From the NCBI RefSeq assembly GCF_030580675.1, contig NZ_JAUQUB010000001.1:248001-312000 (forward strand): a stretch of DNA of 64,000 nucleotides. The letters run 5' to 3'. The translations under genes were made by a program, and so were the position numbers. The notes beneath the pieces are model-generated. The model saw nothing but the letters and a program-made list of their open reading frames with translations. It was not told the DNA's origin and did no database searches. This DNA comes from Antiquaquibacter soli. GTDB taxonomy: Bacteria; Actinomycetota; Actinomycetes; Actinomycetales; Microbacteriaceae. Below are positions 15,323-23,895 of the stretch, piece after piece (the stretch's first letter is position 1; every line of letters begins with the position of its first letter).

Positions 15323-16687
15323 CTACGGAGTCAGGCGCGTCGGCCCGCGGAACAGGTACGTCGTCTCGCGCAGGTTCGGCAGGTGCAGCATGAGCATGAG
15401 CACTCGCGAGAGACCCATGCCGAAGCCACCGTGCGGCGGGGCGCCGAAGCGGAAGAAGTCGAGGTAGAACTCGAGCTCCTCCGGCTCGAGGCCCTTGTCC
15501 TTGGCCTGCTCGATGAGCACGTCGACGCGGTGCTCGCGCTGGGCCCCGGTGGAGATCTCGACTCCGTTGAACACGAGGTCGTAGCTGTTCGTGAGGCCCG
15601 GGTCATCCGCGTGCCGCATGTGGTAGAACGGCCGGATGCTCGACGCGTAGTCCGTGAGGAAGACGAACTCGTGGCCGAAGGTCTCCTTGACGTAGGCCGC
15701 GATCTGGCGCTCGCCCTCCGGGTCCATGTCGGCGTCGTTGCGCGGCACCGTGTAGCCGCGCTCCGCGACGATGCGCTTCGCCTCGGCGAGCGGGATGCGC
15801 GGGAACGGCGTGGTCGGCACGGTGACCTCCACGCCGAACGCGGCGAGGATCTCCTCCCCGTGCTTCTCCTTCACGGCGGTGAACCCGGCGACGATGAGCT
15901 CCTCGTGGAGTCGCATGACGTCTTCGTGGGAGTCGATCCAGCTGATCTCCGCATCGACGCTCGTGAACTCCGTCGCGTGACGGCTCGTGAAGCTCGGGTC
16001 GGCGCGGAACGCCGGAGCGATCTCGAACACCTTGCCGAAGCCGGCGGGCTGGGCCATCTGCTTGAAGAACTGCGGGCTCTGCGCGAGGTACGCCTTGCCC
16101 TCGAAGTACTCGACCTCAAAGAGCTCCGCCTTCGACTCGCTCGCGCTCGCCATCAGCTTGGGGGTGTGGATCTCGATGAAGTCGTGCTCGACCCAGTAGG
16201 TGCGCCAGGCGTGCTCGAGGGTGGTCTGCACGCGGAAGATGAGGTTGTTCTTCGGCTGGCGCAGGTCGAGGAAGCGCCAGTCCATGCGCTTGTCGACGCC
16301 CGTGTCGTCCGCGATCGGGGTCTCGGGGTTGGCGGCGGCAGCGATCGCGATGTCGTCGAGCTTGATCTCGACGCCGCCGAGCTTCACGCGTTCGTCGTGC
16401 TTGAGCTCGCCGGTGGCGGTGAGGAAGGTGCCCACACTCAAGCTGGAAATCACGTCCGCAAGTGGATCCTCGCTCGCAAGCTCGCTCGGCGCTGGCGTCG
16501 CGGGATCGCTTTGCGATCCTCCTAGCTCCAGCGCGCGCGGATGCACGAGCTGAACCGCCCCGGACTCGTCGCGCAGCACGACGAACTGCACCTTCTTCTG
16601 GTCGCGCACCGTATCGACCCAGCCGGAGACGGAGACGGGTCCGTCGGTCGCGGCGGCCAGGTTCTTGATGAGGGTGCGTTCAGTCAC
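15323..16687 (-). CDS. aspS: Aspartyl-tRNA synthetase, archaeal/non-discriminating type
   Basis: 454-residue class IIb synthetase. N-terminal OB fold (residues 1-105); catalytic domain with motif 2 FEIAPAFRADPSFTSRHATEFT-like segment near residue 225 and motif 3 GGFGMGLSRVLMLML near 425. The length and lack of a bacterial GAD insertion identify the archaeal type, which often also charges tRNA-Asn for GatCAB. The GTG at 16687, with TACACT six bases upstream, predicts a leaderless start. Oddity: residues about 53-77 form a low-complexity insertion in the OB fold. Confidence 0.93.
   Translation of the reverse strand: MTERTLIKNLAAATDGPVSVSGWVDTVRDQKKVQFVVLRDESGAVQLVHPRALELGGSQSDPATPAPSELASEDPLADVISSLSVGTFLTATGELKHDERVKLGGVEIKLDDIAIAAAANPETPIADDTGVDKRMDWRFLDLRQPKNNLIFRVQTTLEHAWRTYWVEHDFIEIHTPKLMASASESKAELFEVEYFEGKAYLAQSPQFFKQMAQPAGFGKVFEIAPAFRADPSFTSRHATEFTSVDAEISWIDSHEDVMRLHEELIVAGFTAVKEKHGEEILAAFGVEVTVPTTPFPRIPLAEAKRIVAERGYTVPRNDADMDPEGERQIAAYVKETFGHEFVFLTDYASSIRPFYHMRHADDPGLTNSYDLVFNGVEISTGAQREHRVDVLIEQAKDKGLEPEELEFYLDFFRFGAPPHGGFGMGLSRVLMLMLHLPNLRETTYLFRGPTRLTP
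16457..16531. repeat. Palindrome-bearing in-frame insertion within aspS
   Basis: A stretch of about 75 bases encoding Gly/Ser/Pro/Ala-rich residues between VQLVHP and the conserved ISSLSVGTF. It contains the perfect hairpin GGATCGC-TTT-GCGATCC (16503-16519) and the repeated GCTCGC words near 16471-16488. Homologues as I know them have only a few residues here. Boundaries are approximate. Confidence 0.45.
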
Positions 16688-16707
16688 CCCAGAAGTGTAG
16701 TTCGGCG

Positions 16708-17064
16708 CTAGGAGACGGCGCGCATGGGCTGCAGCTCGGGCTCCCAGCGCAGTCCCCAGCCGACGAGCGGCTGGAGCGCCTGCATGAGGTCGGCGCCGCG
16801 CTCGGTGAGGGTGTAGCGGATCTGGACCGGCGTCGTAGGGATGACCTCGCGGTCGATGAGCCGGTTGCGCTCGAGCTCCTTGAGGCGCTGGGAGAGCAGC
16901 CGGTCGGAGAGGCCTTCGACGCGGGCGAGGATCTCGCTGAAACGGTGCGAGCCGAGGTTGATGGCCATGAGGATGGCAGGGCTCCAGCGCTTGCCGACCA
17001 GCTCGAAGGAGTCCTGGAAGCGGCGGCACTGCTCGTCGTAGATGTGGTCGATCTTCAGAGTCAC
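16708..17064 (-). CDS. HxlR-family transcriptional regulator
   Basis: 118-residue winged-helix regulator of the HxlR/DUF24 type: CRRFQDSFELVGKRWSPAIL (Cys13 is the position used as thiol sensor in redox-responsive members), recognition region RFSEILARVEGLSDRLLSQR, wing PVQIRYTLTERG. The GTG start at 17064 lies inside a palindrome (17060-17082) that is probably its own operator. It is divergent from the LLM/FAD oxidase fusion, which is therefore its likely target; a quinone or electrophile signal would fit the family but is inference. Confidence 0.9.
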   Translation of the reverse strand: MTLKIDHIYDEQCRRFQDSFELVGKRWSPAILMAINLGSHRFSEILARVEGLSDRLLSQRLKELERNRLIDREVIPTTPVQIRYTLTERGADLMQALQPLVGWGLRWEPELQPMRAVS

Positions 17065-17082
17065 TTACCTATTGTAAGTGAC
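17060..17082. promoter_or_regulatory. HxlR-type operator palindrome
   Basis: GTCACTTAC (17060-17068), CTATT, GTAAGTGAC (17074-17082): a perfect 9-bp inverted repeat with a 5-base spacer, followed by a further CTTAC half-site at 17082-17086. The ACTTAC/GTAAGT arms resemble known HxlR-family sites. It covers the hxlR start codon and lies 48 bases from the divergent oxidase start, so it can control both genes. Confidence 0.7.
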
Positions 17083-17129
17083 TTACCGGGTGATTGAGGT
17101 CCGTGTTCTCGCGGAGGATGCTGGGGAGC

Positions 17130-19382
17130 ATGCCAGATTACGGACACGCGCTTCAGTTCGGCACGTTCATCACCCCCACGAATGCGGCGCCTCAGCAGCC
17201 TGTCGCCCTCGCCCAGCTCACCGAGCAGCTCGGCCTCGACCTCGTCACATTTCAAGACCACCCTTACCAGCCGGCCTTCCTCGACACCTGGACCCTGATG
17301 TCCTGGGTCGCGGCGAGCACGGAGCGAGTGCACATCTCCGGGAATGTGCTCAACCTGCCGCTGCGGCAGCCGGCCGTACTGGCTCGCGCCGTGGCATCCC
17401 TCGACCTGCTCTCGGGCGGGCGCATCGAACTCGGGCTGGGGGCCGGCGCCTTCTGGGACGCCATCGGGGCGATGGGCGAGCCGCGGCTGACCATCGGAGA
17501 GGGGGTCACCGCGCTCGGCGAGGCGATCGACGTCATCCGGGGCATCTGGGATGCCGGGAACCGAACGCCGCTGCGCACCGACGGCCAGTTCCACGCGGTC
17601 AACGGGGCCAAGCGCGGTCCCGCTCCCGCCCACGACGTGCCGATCTGGCTCGGCGCGTACAAGCCGAGGATGCAGCGCCTCATCGGTGCGAAGGCCGACG
17701 GCTGGCTCCCCTCGCTGCCCTACCTTCAGCCGGGCGACCTCGAGGCGGGCAACGAGCGGATCGACGCCGCCGCGGTGGAGGCGGGCCGGGACCCCCGAGA
17801 GATCCGGCGCCTTCTCAACCTCGGCAACTCCGCGAGCGCTGCGCAGCTCGTCGACCTCGCCCTCGAGCACGGCGTGAGCACGTTCATCCTCGGCAGCGAC
17901 GACCCGGCGGCCATGGAGCGCTTCGCGGAGGTCGCGGCGGAAGTGCGCGAGCAGGTGGCGGCCGAGCGGGCATCCCGCGGCACAGAGCAGGGCCCGGTGC
18001 GCTCCCCGCAGGCTCTCGCGAAGCGCCGCCCCGGCATCGACTACGACGGACTGCCAGCGTCGCTCGCGGAGGACGCGGTAGAACCGGGCGACTCGCGCTA
18101 CTCGCGGGTGCAGAACAACTACATGCGCGGCGGCGACCCCGGCCTCGTGCTGCGCCCGGCGACGGTGGAGCAGGTGCAGGACGCCGTGCTCTTCGCCGCG
18201 CGGCACCGCGACGTCCCCTTCGGCGTGCGCAGCGGCGGACACGGCGTCAGCGGCCGGTCGACCAACGACGGCGGCATCGTCCTCGACCTCGGCAGGCTGA
18301 ACCGCATCGAGGTGATCGACGAGGATGCCCGGCTCGTGCGCATCGGACCGGGCGCGCGCTGGGGCGAGGTCGCCCGCGCGCTCGAGCCGCACGGCTGGGC
18401 GATCAGCTCGGGCGACTACGGGGGAGTGGGTGTCGGCGGCCTCGCGACCGCGGGCGGCGTCGGGTTCCTCGGCCGCGAGCACGGCCTCACGATCGATCAC
18501 GTGCGCGCCGTCGAGCTCGTTCTCGCCGACGGGTCGGCGGTGCGGGCATCCGCGACCGAGAACGCGGACCTGTTCTGGGCGGTCCGTGGTGCCGGGGCGG
18601 CGATCGGCGTGGTGACGTCGTTCGAATTCGAGGCCGCGGAGGTCGGCGATATCGGGTGGGTGCAGCTCGCCTACGACGCGAGCGACCTGGAGGCCTTTCT
18701 CGAGAACTGGGGGGATGCCCAGGAGAACGCGCCGCGCGATGTCACGACCTTCATCCTGATCGGTCGCCCGAGCCCGGGGCAGCCGACGGTCGCGCAGCTC
18801 TACGGCGTCGTCGACAGCTCCGACCCCGACACGATCATCGAACGGCTGCAGCCGTTCGCCCAGATCGCCCCGCTCGTGCAGCAGCAGGTGCAGCTCGTGC
18901 CGTACGCGCAGGTCATGGCGAACGCGCAGCCCGGCGACCACCAGGGCCGCGGTGAGCCCCTCGCCCGATCGGGCCTCCTGCAGAGCGTGACGCCGGCAGC
19001 GGCATCCGATCTCGCCGACTTCATCCGTGGCGGCGCCCCGTACTTCTTCCAGGTGCGCGCGGTCGGCGGCGCGGTCGGCGACGTCGACGAGGATGCCACG
19101 GCCTACTCGCATCGCGAGGCGAACTTCGCCCTCACGGCCCTCGGTTCCAGCCGCGCGGCCCTCGACGCGGCATGGGACACGCTCGTCGGACCGCACACGG
19201 AGGGGATGTACTGGAGCTTCAACTCGGACGCCCGACCCGAGCGGGTCGCGGAGGCGTTCCCGCCCGCGACCCTCGCGAGGCTGCTCGCCCTGAAGGCCCG
19301 GGTCGACCCGACGGGGCTGTTCCGGGACAACCTCGTGCTCACGCCGGAGCTCGCGGAGGCGCCCGGTTTCGACGCCGCGTAG
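17130..19382 (+). CDS. Fusion of LLM-class flavin oxidoreductase and FAD-linked (BBE-type) oxidase
   Basis: 750-residue two-enzyme fusion. Residues about 1-290 are a luciferase-like monooxygenase domain (FGTFITPTNAA, GGRIELGLGAGAFWDAI, ADGWLPSLPYL). After a linker, residues about 315-740 are a PCMH-type FAD domain with RSGGHGVSGRS (His371 is the usual 8-alpha-histidyl FAD site), GVGVGGLATAGGVGFLGR, and a C-terminal BBE segment (TGLFRDNLVL). The second covalent-site Cys of bicovalent members is replaced by Asp (GDYGG). I prefer the ATG at 17130 (MPDYGHALQFG); TTG 17094 and ATG 17118 are alternatives. Divergent from hxlR, a likely repressor. Confidence 0.88.
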   Translation: MPDYGHALQFGTFITPTNAAPQQPVALAQLTEQLGLDLVTFQDHPYQPAFLDTWTLMSWVAASTERVHISGNVLNLPLRQPAVLARAVASLDLLSGGRIELGLGAGAFWDAIGAMGEPRLTIGEGVTALGEAIDVIRGIWDAGNRTPLRTDGQFHAVNGAKRGPAPAHDVPIWLGAYKPRMQRLIGAKADGWLPSLPYLQPGDLEAGNERIDAAAVEAGRDPREIRRLLNLGNSASAAQLVDLALEHGVSTFILGSDDPAAMERFAEVAAEVREQVAAERASRGTEQGPVRSPQALAKRRPGIDYDGLPASLAEDAVEPGDSRYSRVQNNYMRGGDPGLVLRPATVEQVQDAVLFAARHRDVPFGVRSGGHGVSGRSTNDGGIVLDLGRLNRIEVIDEDARLVRIGPGARWGEVARALEPHGWAISSGDYGGVGVGGLATAGGVGFLGREHGLTIDHVRAVELVLADGSAVRASATENADLFWAVRGAGAAIGVVTSFEFEAAEVGDIGWVQLAYDASDLEAFLENWGDAQENAPRDVTTFILIGRPSPGQPTVAQLYGVVDSSDPDTIIERLQPFAQIAPLVQQQVQLVPYAQVMANAQPGDHQGRGEPLARSGLLQSVTPAAASDLADFIRGGAPYFFQVRAVGGAVGDVDEDATAYSHREANFALTALGSSRAALDAAWDTLVGPHTEGMYWSFNSDARPERVAEAFPPATLARLLALKARVDPTGLFRDNLVLTPELAEAPGFDAA

Positions 19383-19392
19383 AATTACGGGC

Positions 19393-20022
19393 GTGCCCGC
19401 AGAATTCGTCCGACTCGTCCGCCACGGCGAGGTCCACAACCCGGACGGGATCCTCTACGGCCGCATCCCCGGCTACCACCTGAGCGAGCTCGGGCACCGG
19501 ATGGCGGCGATGGCCGCGGAGAGCCTGCGCGGGCGCGATGTCGTGAAGCTCGTGGCATCCCCGCTCCAGCGCACGCAGGAGTCCGCGCAGCCGTGGGCCG
19601 ACCTCTTCGGGCTCCCCATCGAGACGGACGAGCGCATCATCGAGCCGCACAACTGGTTCGAGGGCACCCGGATGCGCCGGCGCCTGCGCAACCCCGTCTC
19701 GTGGCCGCGCCTCGCGAACCCGCTGCGCCCGAGCTGGGGCGAGCCCTACGACTCCGTGAAGAAGCGGATGTTCGCCGCCATCGACGACGCGTGGGCCTCC
19801 GTGGACTCGGGAGAGGTCGTGCTCGTGAGCCACCAGATGCCCATCGTGATGGTCGCGCGCAGCGTCGCCGGCCGCGCCCCCTTCCACGACCCGCGCAAGC
19901 GCCGGTGCACCCTGTCGAGCATCACGACGCTGCGCCGCGAGGGGGAGCGCTTCGTCGAGGTGGACTATCAGGAACCTGCGAGAGAGTTGCTCGCAGCATC
20001 CATCGATCTGGGAGCAGTGTGA
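19393..20022 (+). CDS. Histidine phosphatase (phosphoglycerate mutase-like) family protein
   Basis: 209 residues with the phosphohistidine motif VRLVRHGEVHNP (His11 region), SPLQRTQESAQPW near 55 and the second catalytic His in VSHQMPIVM near 149. It belongs to the phosphatase group that heads the cytochrome c maturation operon in actinobacteria (position of mycobacterial Rv0525); its substrate is not known. TAGAAT ends seven bases before the GTG at 19393. The stop overlaps the start of the TlpA-like gene. Confidence 0.9.
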   Translation: MPAEFVRLVRHGEVHNPDGILYGRIPGYHLSELGHRMAAMAAESLRGRDVVKLVASPLQRTQESAQPWADLFGLPIETDERIIEPHNWFEGTRMRRRLRNPVSWPRLANPLRPSWGEPYDSVKKRMFAAIDDAWASVDSGEVVLVSHQMPIVMVARSVAGRAPFHDPRKRRCTLSSITTLRREGERFVEVDYQEPARELLAASIDLGAV

Positions 20023-20606
20023 ATCTCCGCGTCCTCGCGGCCGCCGGCGCGGTCGCCCTCCTGATCGCCGGCTGCACCTCGAACGGCTCGCTCGAAGAGC
20101 AGTACGCCGACGGCTCGGGGCAGGGGTACATCTCCGGCGACGGCGCGTACACGGAGATCCCGGCCGCCGATCGCGGCGCACCCATCGTCTTCGAGGGCGT
20201 CGACGAGCACGGCGACTCGATCTCGAGCGACTCGCTCGCCGGCCAGGTCTACGTCGTGAACTTCTGGTACGCGGGATGCCCGCCCTGCCGCGTCGAGGCC
20301 CCCGACCTCGCCGCGCTCGCCACCGACTACGAGGGCGAGGTGCCCTTCATCGGGGTGAACGTGACCGACTCGGCCGACGTCGCGATCACCTTCGCGGAGA
20401 AGTTCGGCGTGCCCTACCCGAGCATCATCGACGCGAGCACGGCTTCCGTGCAGCTCGCGTTCGCGGGTGCGGTCGCGCCCAACGCCGTGCCCACGACGCT
20501 CGTGGTCGACGGGGAGGGGCGCGTGGCGGCCCGCATCTCCGGGCTGCTGCGGGATCAGAGCATCCTGAAGTCCATGGTCGACACCGTTCTGGCGGAGGAC
20601 GACTAG
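20019..20606 (+). CDS. TlpA-family thiol:disulfide oxidoreductase lipoprotein
   Basis: 195-residue extracytoplasmic thioredoxin-like protein. The signal peptide ends in the lipobox LIAGC (Cys20). The redox site is NFWYAGCPPCRVEAP near residue 85 and the cis-Pro loop NAVPTTLVVD near 160. It should reduce apocytochrome c haem-binding cysteines using electrons relayed by CcdA, encoded next. GTG start at 20019 overlaps the previous stop by four bases (GTGA); the end overlaps the ccdA start (TAGTG). Confidence 0.93.
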   Translation: MNLRVLAAAGAVALLIAGCTSNGSLEEQYADGSGQGYISGDGAYTEIPAADRGAPIVFEGVDEHGDSISSDSLAGQVYVVNFWYAGCPPCRVEAPDLAALATDYEGEVPFIGVNVTDSADVAITFAEKFGVPYPSIIDASTASVQLAFAGAVAPNAVPTTLVVDGEGRVAARISGLLRDQSILKSMVDTVLAEDD

Positions 20607-21340
20607 TGGGCCCTGGCGAGCTCGTGAGCCAGGGCAGCCTGGCCGTCGCGCTGCCCATCGCGCTCGCGGCGGGGCTGCTCGCGTTCCTCTCGCCGTGCGT
20701 GCTGCCGCTCGTGCCGGGCTACCTCGGTTACGTCTCCGGCGTGACCGACGGCGGGGATGCCCGGCGCTCGCGCACCGTGCTGGGTGCGGCCCTGTTCGTG
20801 CTCGGCTTCAGCATCGTGTTCCTCGGGGTCGTCGTACTCGGCTCGACGGTGGGCGTCTTCCTGCTGCAGTGGGGCGGCGTCATCGAGCGGGTCGCCGGCG
20901 CGATCGTCATCCTCATGGGGCTCGTGTTCATCGGCCAGGTGACTTTCCTGCAGCGCACGATCAAGCCGCGGTGGCAGCCGGCCACGGGCCTCGCGGGGGC
21001 GCCGCTGCTCGGCGCGGTCTTCGCGATCGGCTGGACGCCGTGCATCGGTCCGACGCTCGTCGCCGTCACGTCGCTCGCGAGCTACCAGGGCGACCCGGGG
21101 CGAGCGCTCGTCGTCGGGCTGTTCTACTGCCTGGGGCTCGGCATCCCCTTCGTCCTCGTCGCGCTCGGCCTCGGCTGGGTGTCCGGCTCGGTCGCGTGGG
21201 TGAAGAAGCACATCCGCCTCATCAACATCGTCGGCGGCGCGCTGCTCGTCGTCATCGGCGTGCTCATGGTGACGGGGCTGTGGGGCCTCGCGATGAGCGA
21301 GCTCGGGGCGGTGATCGGTGGATTCCTCCCGGCCCTCTGA
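20606..21340 (+). CDS. ccdA: Cytochrome c biogenesis protein CcdA
   Basis: 244-residue DsbD-type membrane protein with six helices that moves electrons from cytoplasmic thioredoxin to the TlpA-like protein. The two redox cysteines are in LAFLSPCVLPLVPGYLGY near residue 31 and AIGWTPCIGPTL near 143, the paired positions expected. The start is the GTG at 20606, sharing a base with the preceding stop. Its 3' end overlaps resB by 23 bases, so the operon is tightly coupled. Confidence 0.94.
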   Translation: MGPGELVSQGSLAVALPIALAAGLLAFLSPCVLPLVPGYLGYVSGVTDGGDARRSRTVLGAALFVLGFSIVFLGVVVLGSTVGVFLLQWGGVIERVAGAIVILMGLVFIGQVTFLQRTIKPRWQPATGLAGAPLLGAVFAIGWTPCIGPTLVAVTSLASYQGDPGRALVVGLFYCLGLGIPFVLVALGLGWVSGSVAWVKKHIRLINIVGGALLVVIGVLMVTGLWGLAMSELGAVIGGFLPAL

Positions 21341-22931
21341 CCACTTCGACGCGCGGGAGCCGCGCGACTCCGGCACGGTGACGCAGCCGCGTCTCGGACC
21401 CATCGGCTACCTGCGCTTCGCCTGGCGGCTGCTGACGAGCATGCGCACCGCGCTCGTGCTGCTCCTGCTGCTCGCGATCGCCGCGATCCCCGGGTCGCTC
21501 GTGCCGCAGACCTCGTCGGACCCGAACGGTGTCGTGCAGTACAAGGCGGAGAACCCCGACCTCGCGGCCGTGCTCGACTGGTTCGGCGTCTTCAACACGT
21601 ACACCTCGGTGTGGTTCTCGGCGATCTACATCCTCCTGTTCATCTCGCTCATCGGCTGCGTCATCCCGCGCACCAAGCACCACTTCGATGCACTGCGCGC
21701 CCGGCCGCCGAAGACGCCCGCTCGACTCGCGCGCCTCGAGGGCTTCACGACGCGGTCGAGCCCGACGGATGCCGCACTCGCGATCGACGAGGCCGAGTCG
21801 CTCCTGCGCTCGCAGCGCTACCGGGTGCAGCGCTACGACGACCCTTCGGGTGGAGCCTTCTCGGTCTCGGCGGAGCGCGGCTACCTCCGCGAGACCGGCA
21901 ACCTCGTGTTCCATACCGCCCTCATCGGCGTGCTCCTGTCGGTCGGTGTGGCGGGCGGGTTCGGGTACTCGGGCCAGCGCGTCGTGGTCGAAGGGCAAGC
22001 GTTCGCCAACTCGCTCGCGAGCTACGACTCGTTCCTGCCGCAGCGCTTCTTCAGTGAGTCCGAGCTCGTGCCGTTCACGATCCAGCTCGACGAGTTCGAC
22101 GCGGTGTACGAAGAGGACAACATCGAGGCGTACGGGGCGCCCACGGACTTCACCGCGCACGTCACGACCACGATGCGGGGACAGGACCCGAAGCAGCAGC
22201 AGATCAAGGTGAACGAGCCCCTCGGCATCGGCGGCACGTCGGTGTACCTCCTCGGCAACGGGTACGCGCCGCACGTCGTCATCCGCGACCCCGAGGGCGA
22301 AGTGGTGTTCTCGCAGCCGGTCGCGTTCCTGCCCCAGGACTCGAACCTGTTCAGCGTCGGCGTCATCAAGGTGCCCGACGGCCTCGAGGAGCAGCTGGGC
22401 ATCCGCGGTCTGTTCTATCCGACGACGTTCCCGCTCGCGAACGGCGCGTTCGCGTCGAGCCACCCCGACCTGCGCGACCCCACCCTCACGCTCGAGGTCT
22501 TCGCCGGCGACCTCGGCCTCGACAACGGCCAGGCGACGAACGCCTACGCGCTCAACACCGACTCGCTCACCGAGATCGCGGGGCGCAACGCCGATTCTCC
22601 GACGATCGAGCTCAAGTCCGGCGACATCGCCGAGCTCCCGAACGGACTCGGAACGATCGAGCTGCTCGACATCCCGCGGTTCGTCTCGCTCGACGTGCAC
22701 CACGACCCCTCGCAGTTGTGGGTGCTGCTCTTCGCCGCGCTCGTCGTCGCGGGGCTCGTCACGAGCCTCTTCGTCGCGCGCCGCCGTGTGTGGGTGAAGG
22801 CCGTCGTCGCCGAGGACGGGACCGTAACCCTCGAGTACGCGGGCCTCGCCCGCGGCGACGACCCGCGGTTGGAGGAGGCGGTCGCCGACCTCGCCGACCG
22901 CCATATCGAAAGGCTTAAGGTGGACTCGTGA
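21318..22931 (+). CDS. resB: Cytochrome c biogenesis protein ResB
   Basis: 537-residue component of the system II cytochrome c synthase. Helices at about 40-60, 95-115 and 190-210, a large extracytoplasmic domain (about 215-465) and a final helix (about 470-490) match ResB. N-terminal RFAWRLLTSMRTALVLLLLL and ETGNLVFHTALIG, which holds the conserved helix His, are visible. It works with CcsB to attach haem. GTG start at 21318. Confidence 0.94.
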   Translation: MDSSRPSDHFDAREPRDSGTVTQPRLGPIGYLRFAWRLLTSMRTALVLLLLLAIAAIPGSLVPQTSSDPNGVVQYKAENPDLAAVLDWFGVFNTYTSVWFSAIYILLFISLIGCVIPRTKHHFDALRARPPKTPARLARLEGFTTRSSPTDAALAIDEAESLLRSQRYRVQRYDDPSGGAFSVSAERGYLRETGNLVFHTALIGVLLSVGVAGGFGYSGQRVVVEGQAFANSLASYDSFLPQRFFSESELVPFTIQLDEFDAVYEEDNIEAYGAPTDFTAHVTTTMRGQDPKQQQIKVNEPLGIGGTSVYLLGNGYAPHVVIRDPEGEVVFSQPVAFLPQDSNLFSVGVIKVPDGLEEQLGIRGLFYPTTFPLANGAFASSHPDLRDPTLTLEVFAGDLGLDNGQATNAYALNTDSLTEIAGRNADSPTIELKSGDIAELPNGLGTIELLDIPRFVSLDVHHDPSQLWVLLFAALVVAGLVTSLFVARRRVWVKAVVAEDGTVTLEYAGLARGDDPRLEEAVADLADRHIERLKVDS

Positions 22932-23872
22932 CCGGCACCCTCGACTCGTACTCACTCGTCGCCATCTACTCGGCGATGGCGGTCTACACGATCGCGTTCA
23001 TCATGTTCACGCTCGACCTGTCGCGCCGGTCGGCGGCGACGCCGTCGGTCGCCGCGGTCGCGCAGAGCGCCTCGGTGGGCGGCGGAACCGCGGTGCTCGA
23101 GAAGACGGATGCCCCGGCCCCTGCCAAGGGACCGCGCTACCTGCGCGCCGCGATGGCGCTCACGGTGCTCGCGTGGCTGCTCCAGGTCTCCGGTGTGGTG
23201 CTGCGCGGCATCGCCGCCGAGCGGGTGCCGTGGGCCAACATGTTCGAGTTCTCGATCACGGCCACGTCGATCATCGTCGGCGTGTTCCTCCTGGTGCAGT
23301 TCTGGCAGGACCTGCGCTTCCTCGGCGCGTTCATCACCGGTTTCGCCCTCATCGCCCTCGGCGTCGCGACCGTCAACTTCTACGTCGACGTCGTGCCGCT
23401 GCCGCCGGCCCTGCAGTCGACGTGGCTCGTCATCCACGTGTTCGTCGCGACGCTTGGCACGGGCTTCTTCGCCCTCGGCGCGGGGCTCTCGATTGTGCAG
23501 CTCCTGCAGGCCCGACGCGAGGCAACGAAGTCGGGGCTGAAGTTCTTGAGCACCCTGCCCGATGCGGTTCGCCTCGAGACGCTCGCCTACCGCGTCAACG
23601 TCGTGGGCTTCGTGTTCTGGACCTTCACCCTCATCGCCGGTGCCATCTGGGCGGAGCGCGCGTGGGGCCGTTACTGGGGCTGGGACACGAAAGAGGTCTG
23701 GACGTTCATCATCTGGGTCATCTTCGCCGGCTACATCCACGCGCGAGCGACGAAGGGATGGCGCGGCTCCCGCTCGGCGTGGCTCGCCATCATCGGCTTC
23801 ACCGCCGTGCTCTTCAACTTCACGATCGTGAACCTGTTCTTCAAGGGGCTGCACGCGTATAGCGGGCTGTAG
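22928..23872 (+). CDS. ccsB: Cytochrome c biogenesis protein CcsB (CcsA/ResC type)
   Basis: 314-residue haem-handling subunit of system II. Eight hydrophobic helices and the tryptophan-rich haem-binding WWD segment WGRYWGWDTKEVWTFIIW near residue 245 are present, with conserved histidines in VIHVFVATLG and AGYIHARAT. GTG start at 22928 overlaps the resB stop (GTGA). It is the last gene of the five-gene operon; no strong terminator follows before the convergent menC. Confidence 0.95.
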   Translation: MTGTLDSYSLVAIYSAMAVYTIAFIMFTLDLSRRSAATPSVAAVAQSASVGGGTAVLEKTDAPAPAKGPRYLRAAMALTVLAWLLQVSGVVLRGIAAERVPWANMFEFSITATSIIVGVFLLVQFWQDLRFLGAFITGFALIALGVATVNFYVDVVPLPPALQSTWLVIHVFVATLGTGFFALGAGLSIVQLLQARREATKSGLKFLSTLPDAVRLETLAYRVNVVGFVFWTFTLIAGAIWAERAWGRYWGWDTKEVWTFIIWVIFAGYIHARATKGWRGSRSAWLAIIGFTAVLFNFTIVNLFFKGLHAYSGL

Positions 23873-23895
23873 GCGCGGGTAGACGTCCTGGCGCC

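Noticed and set aside
17061-19439. 792-codon minus-strand open frame opposite the LLM/FAD oxidase fusion
   Set aside because: Shadow frame produced by codon bias; the plus-strand frame has clear LLM and FAD motifs while this one has none.
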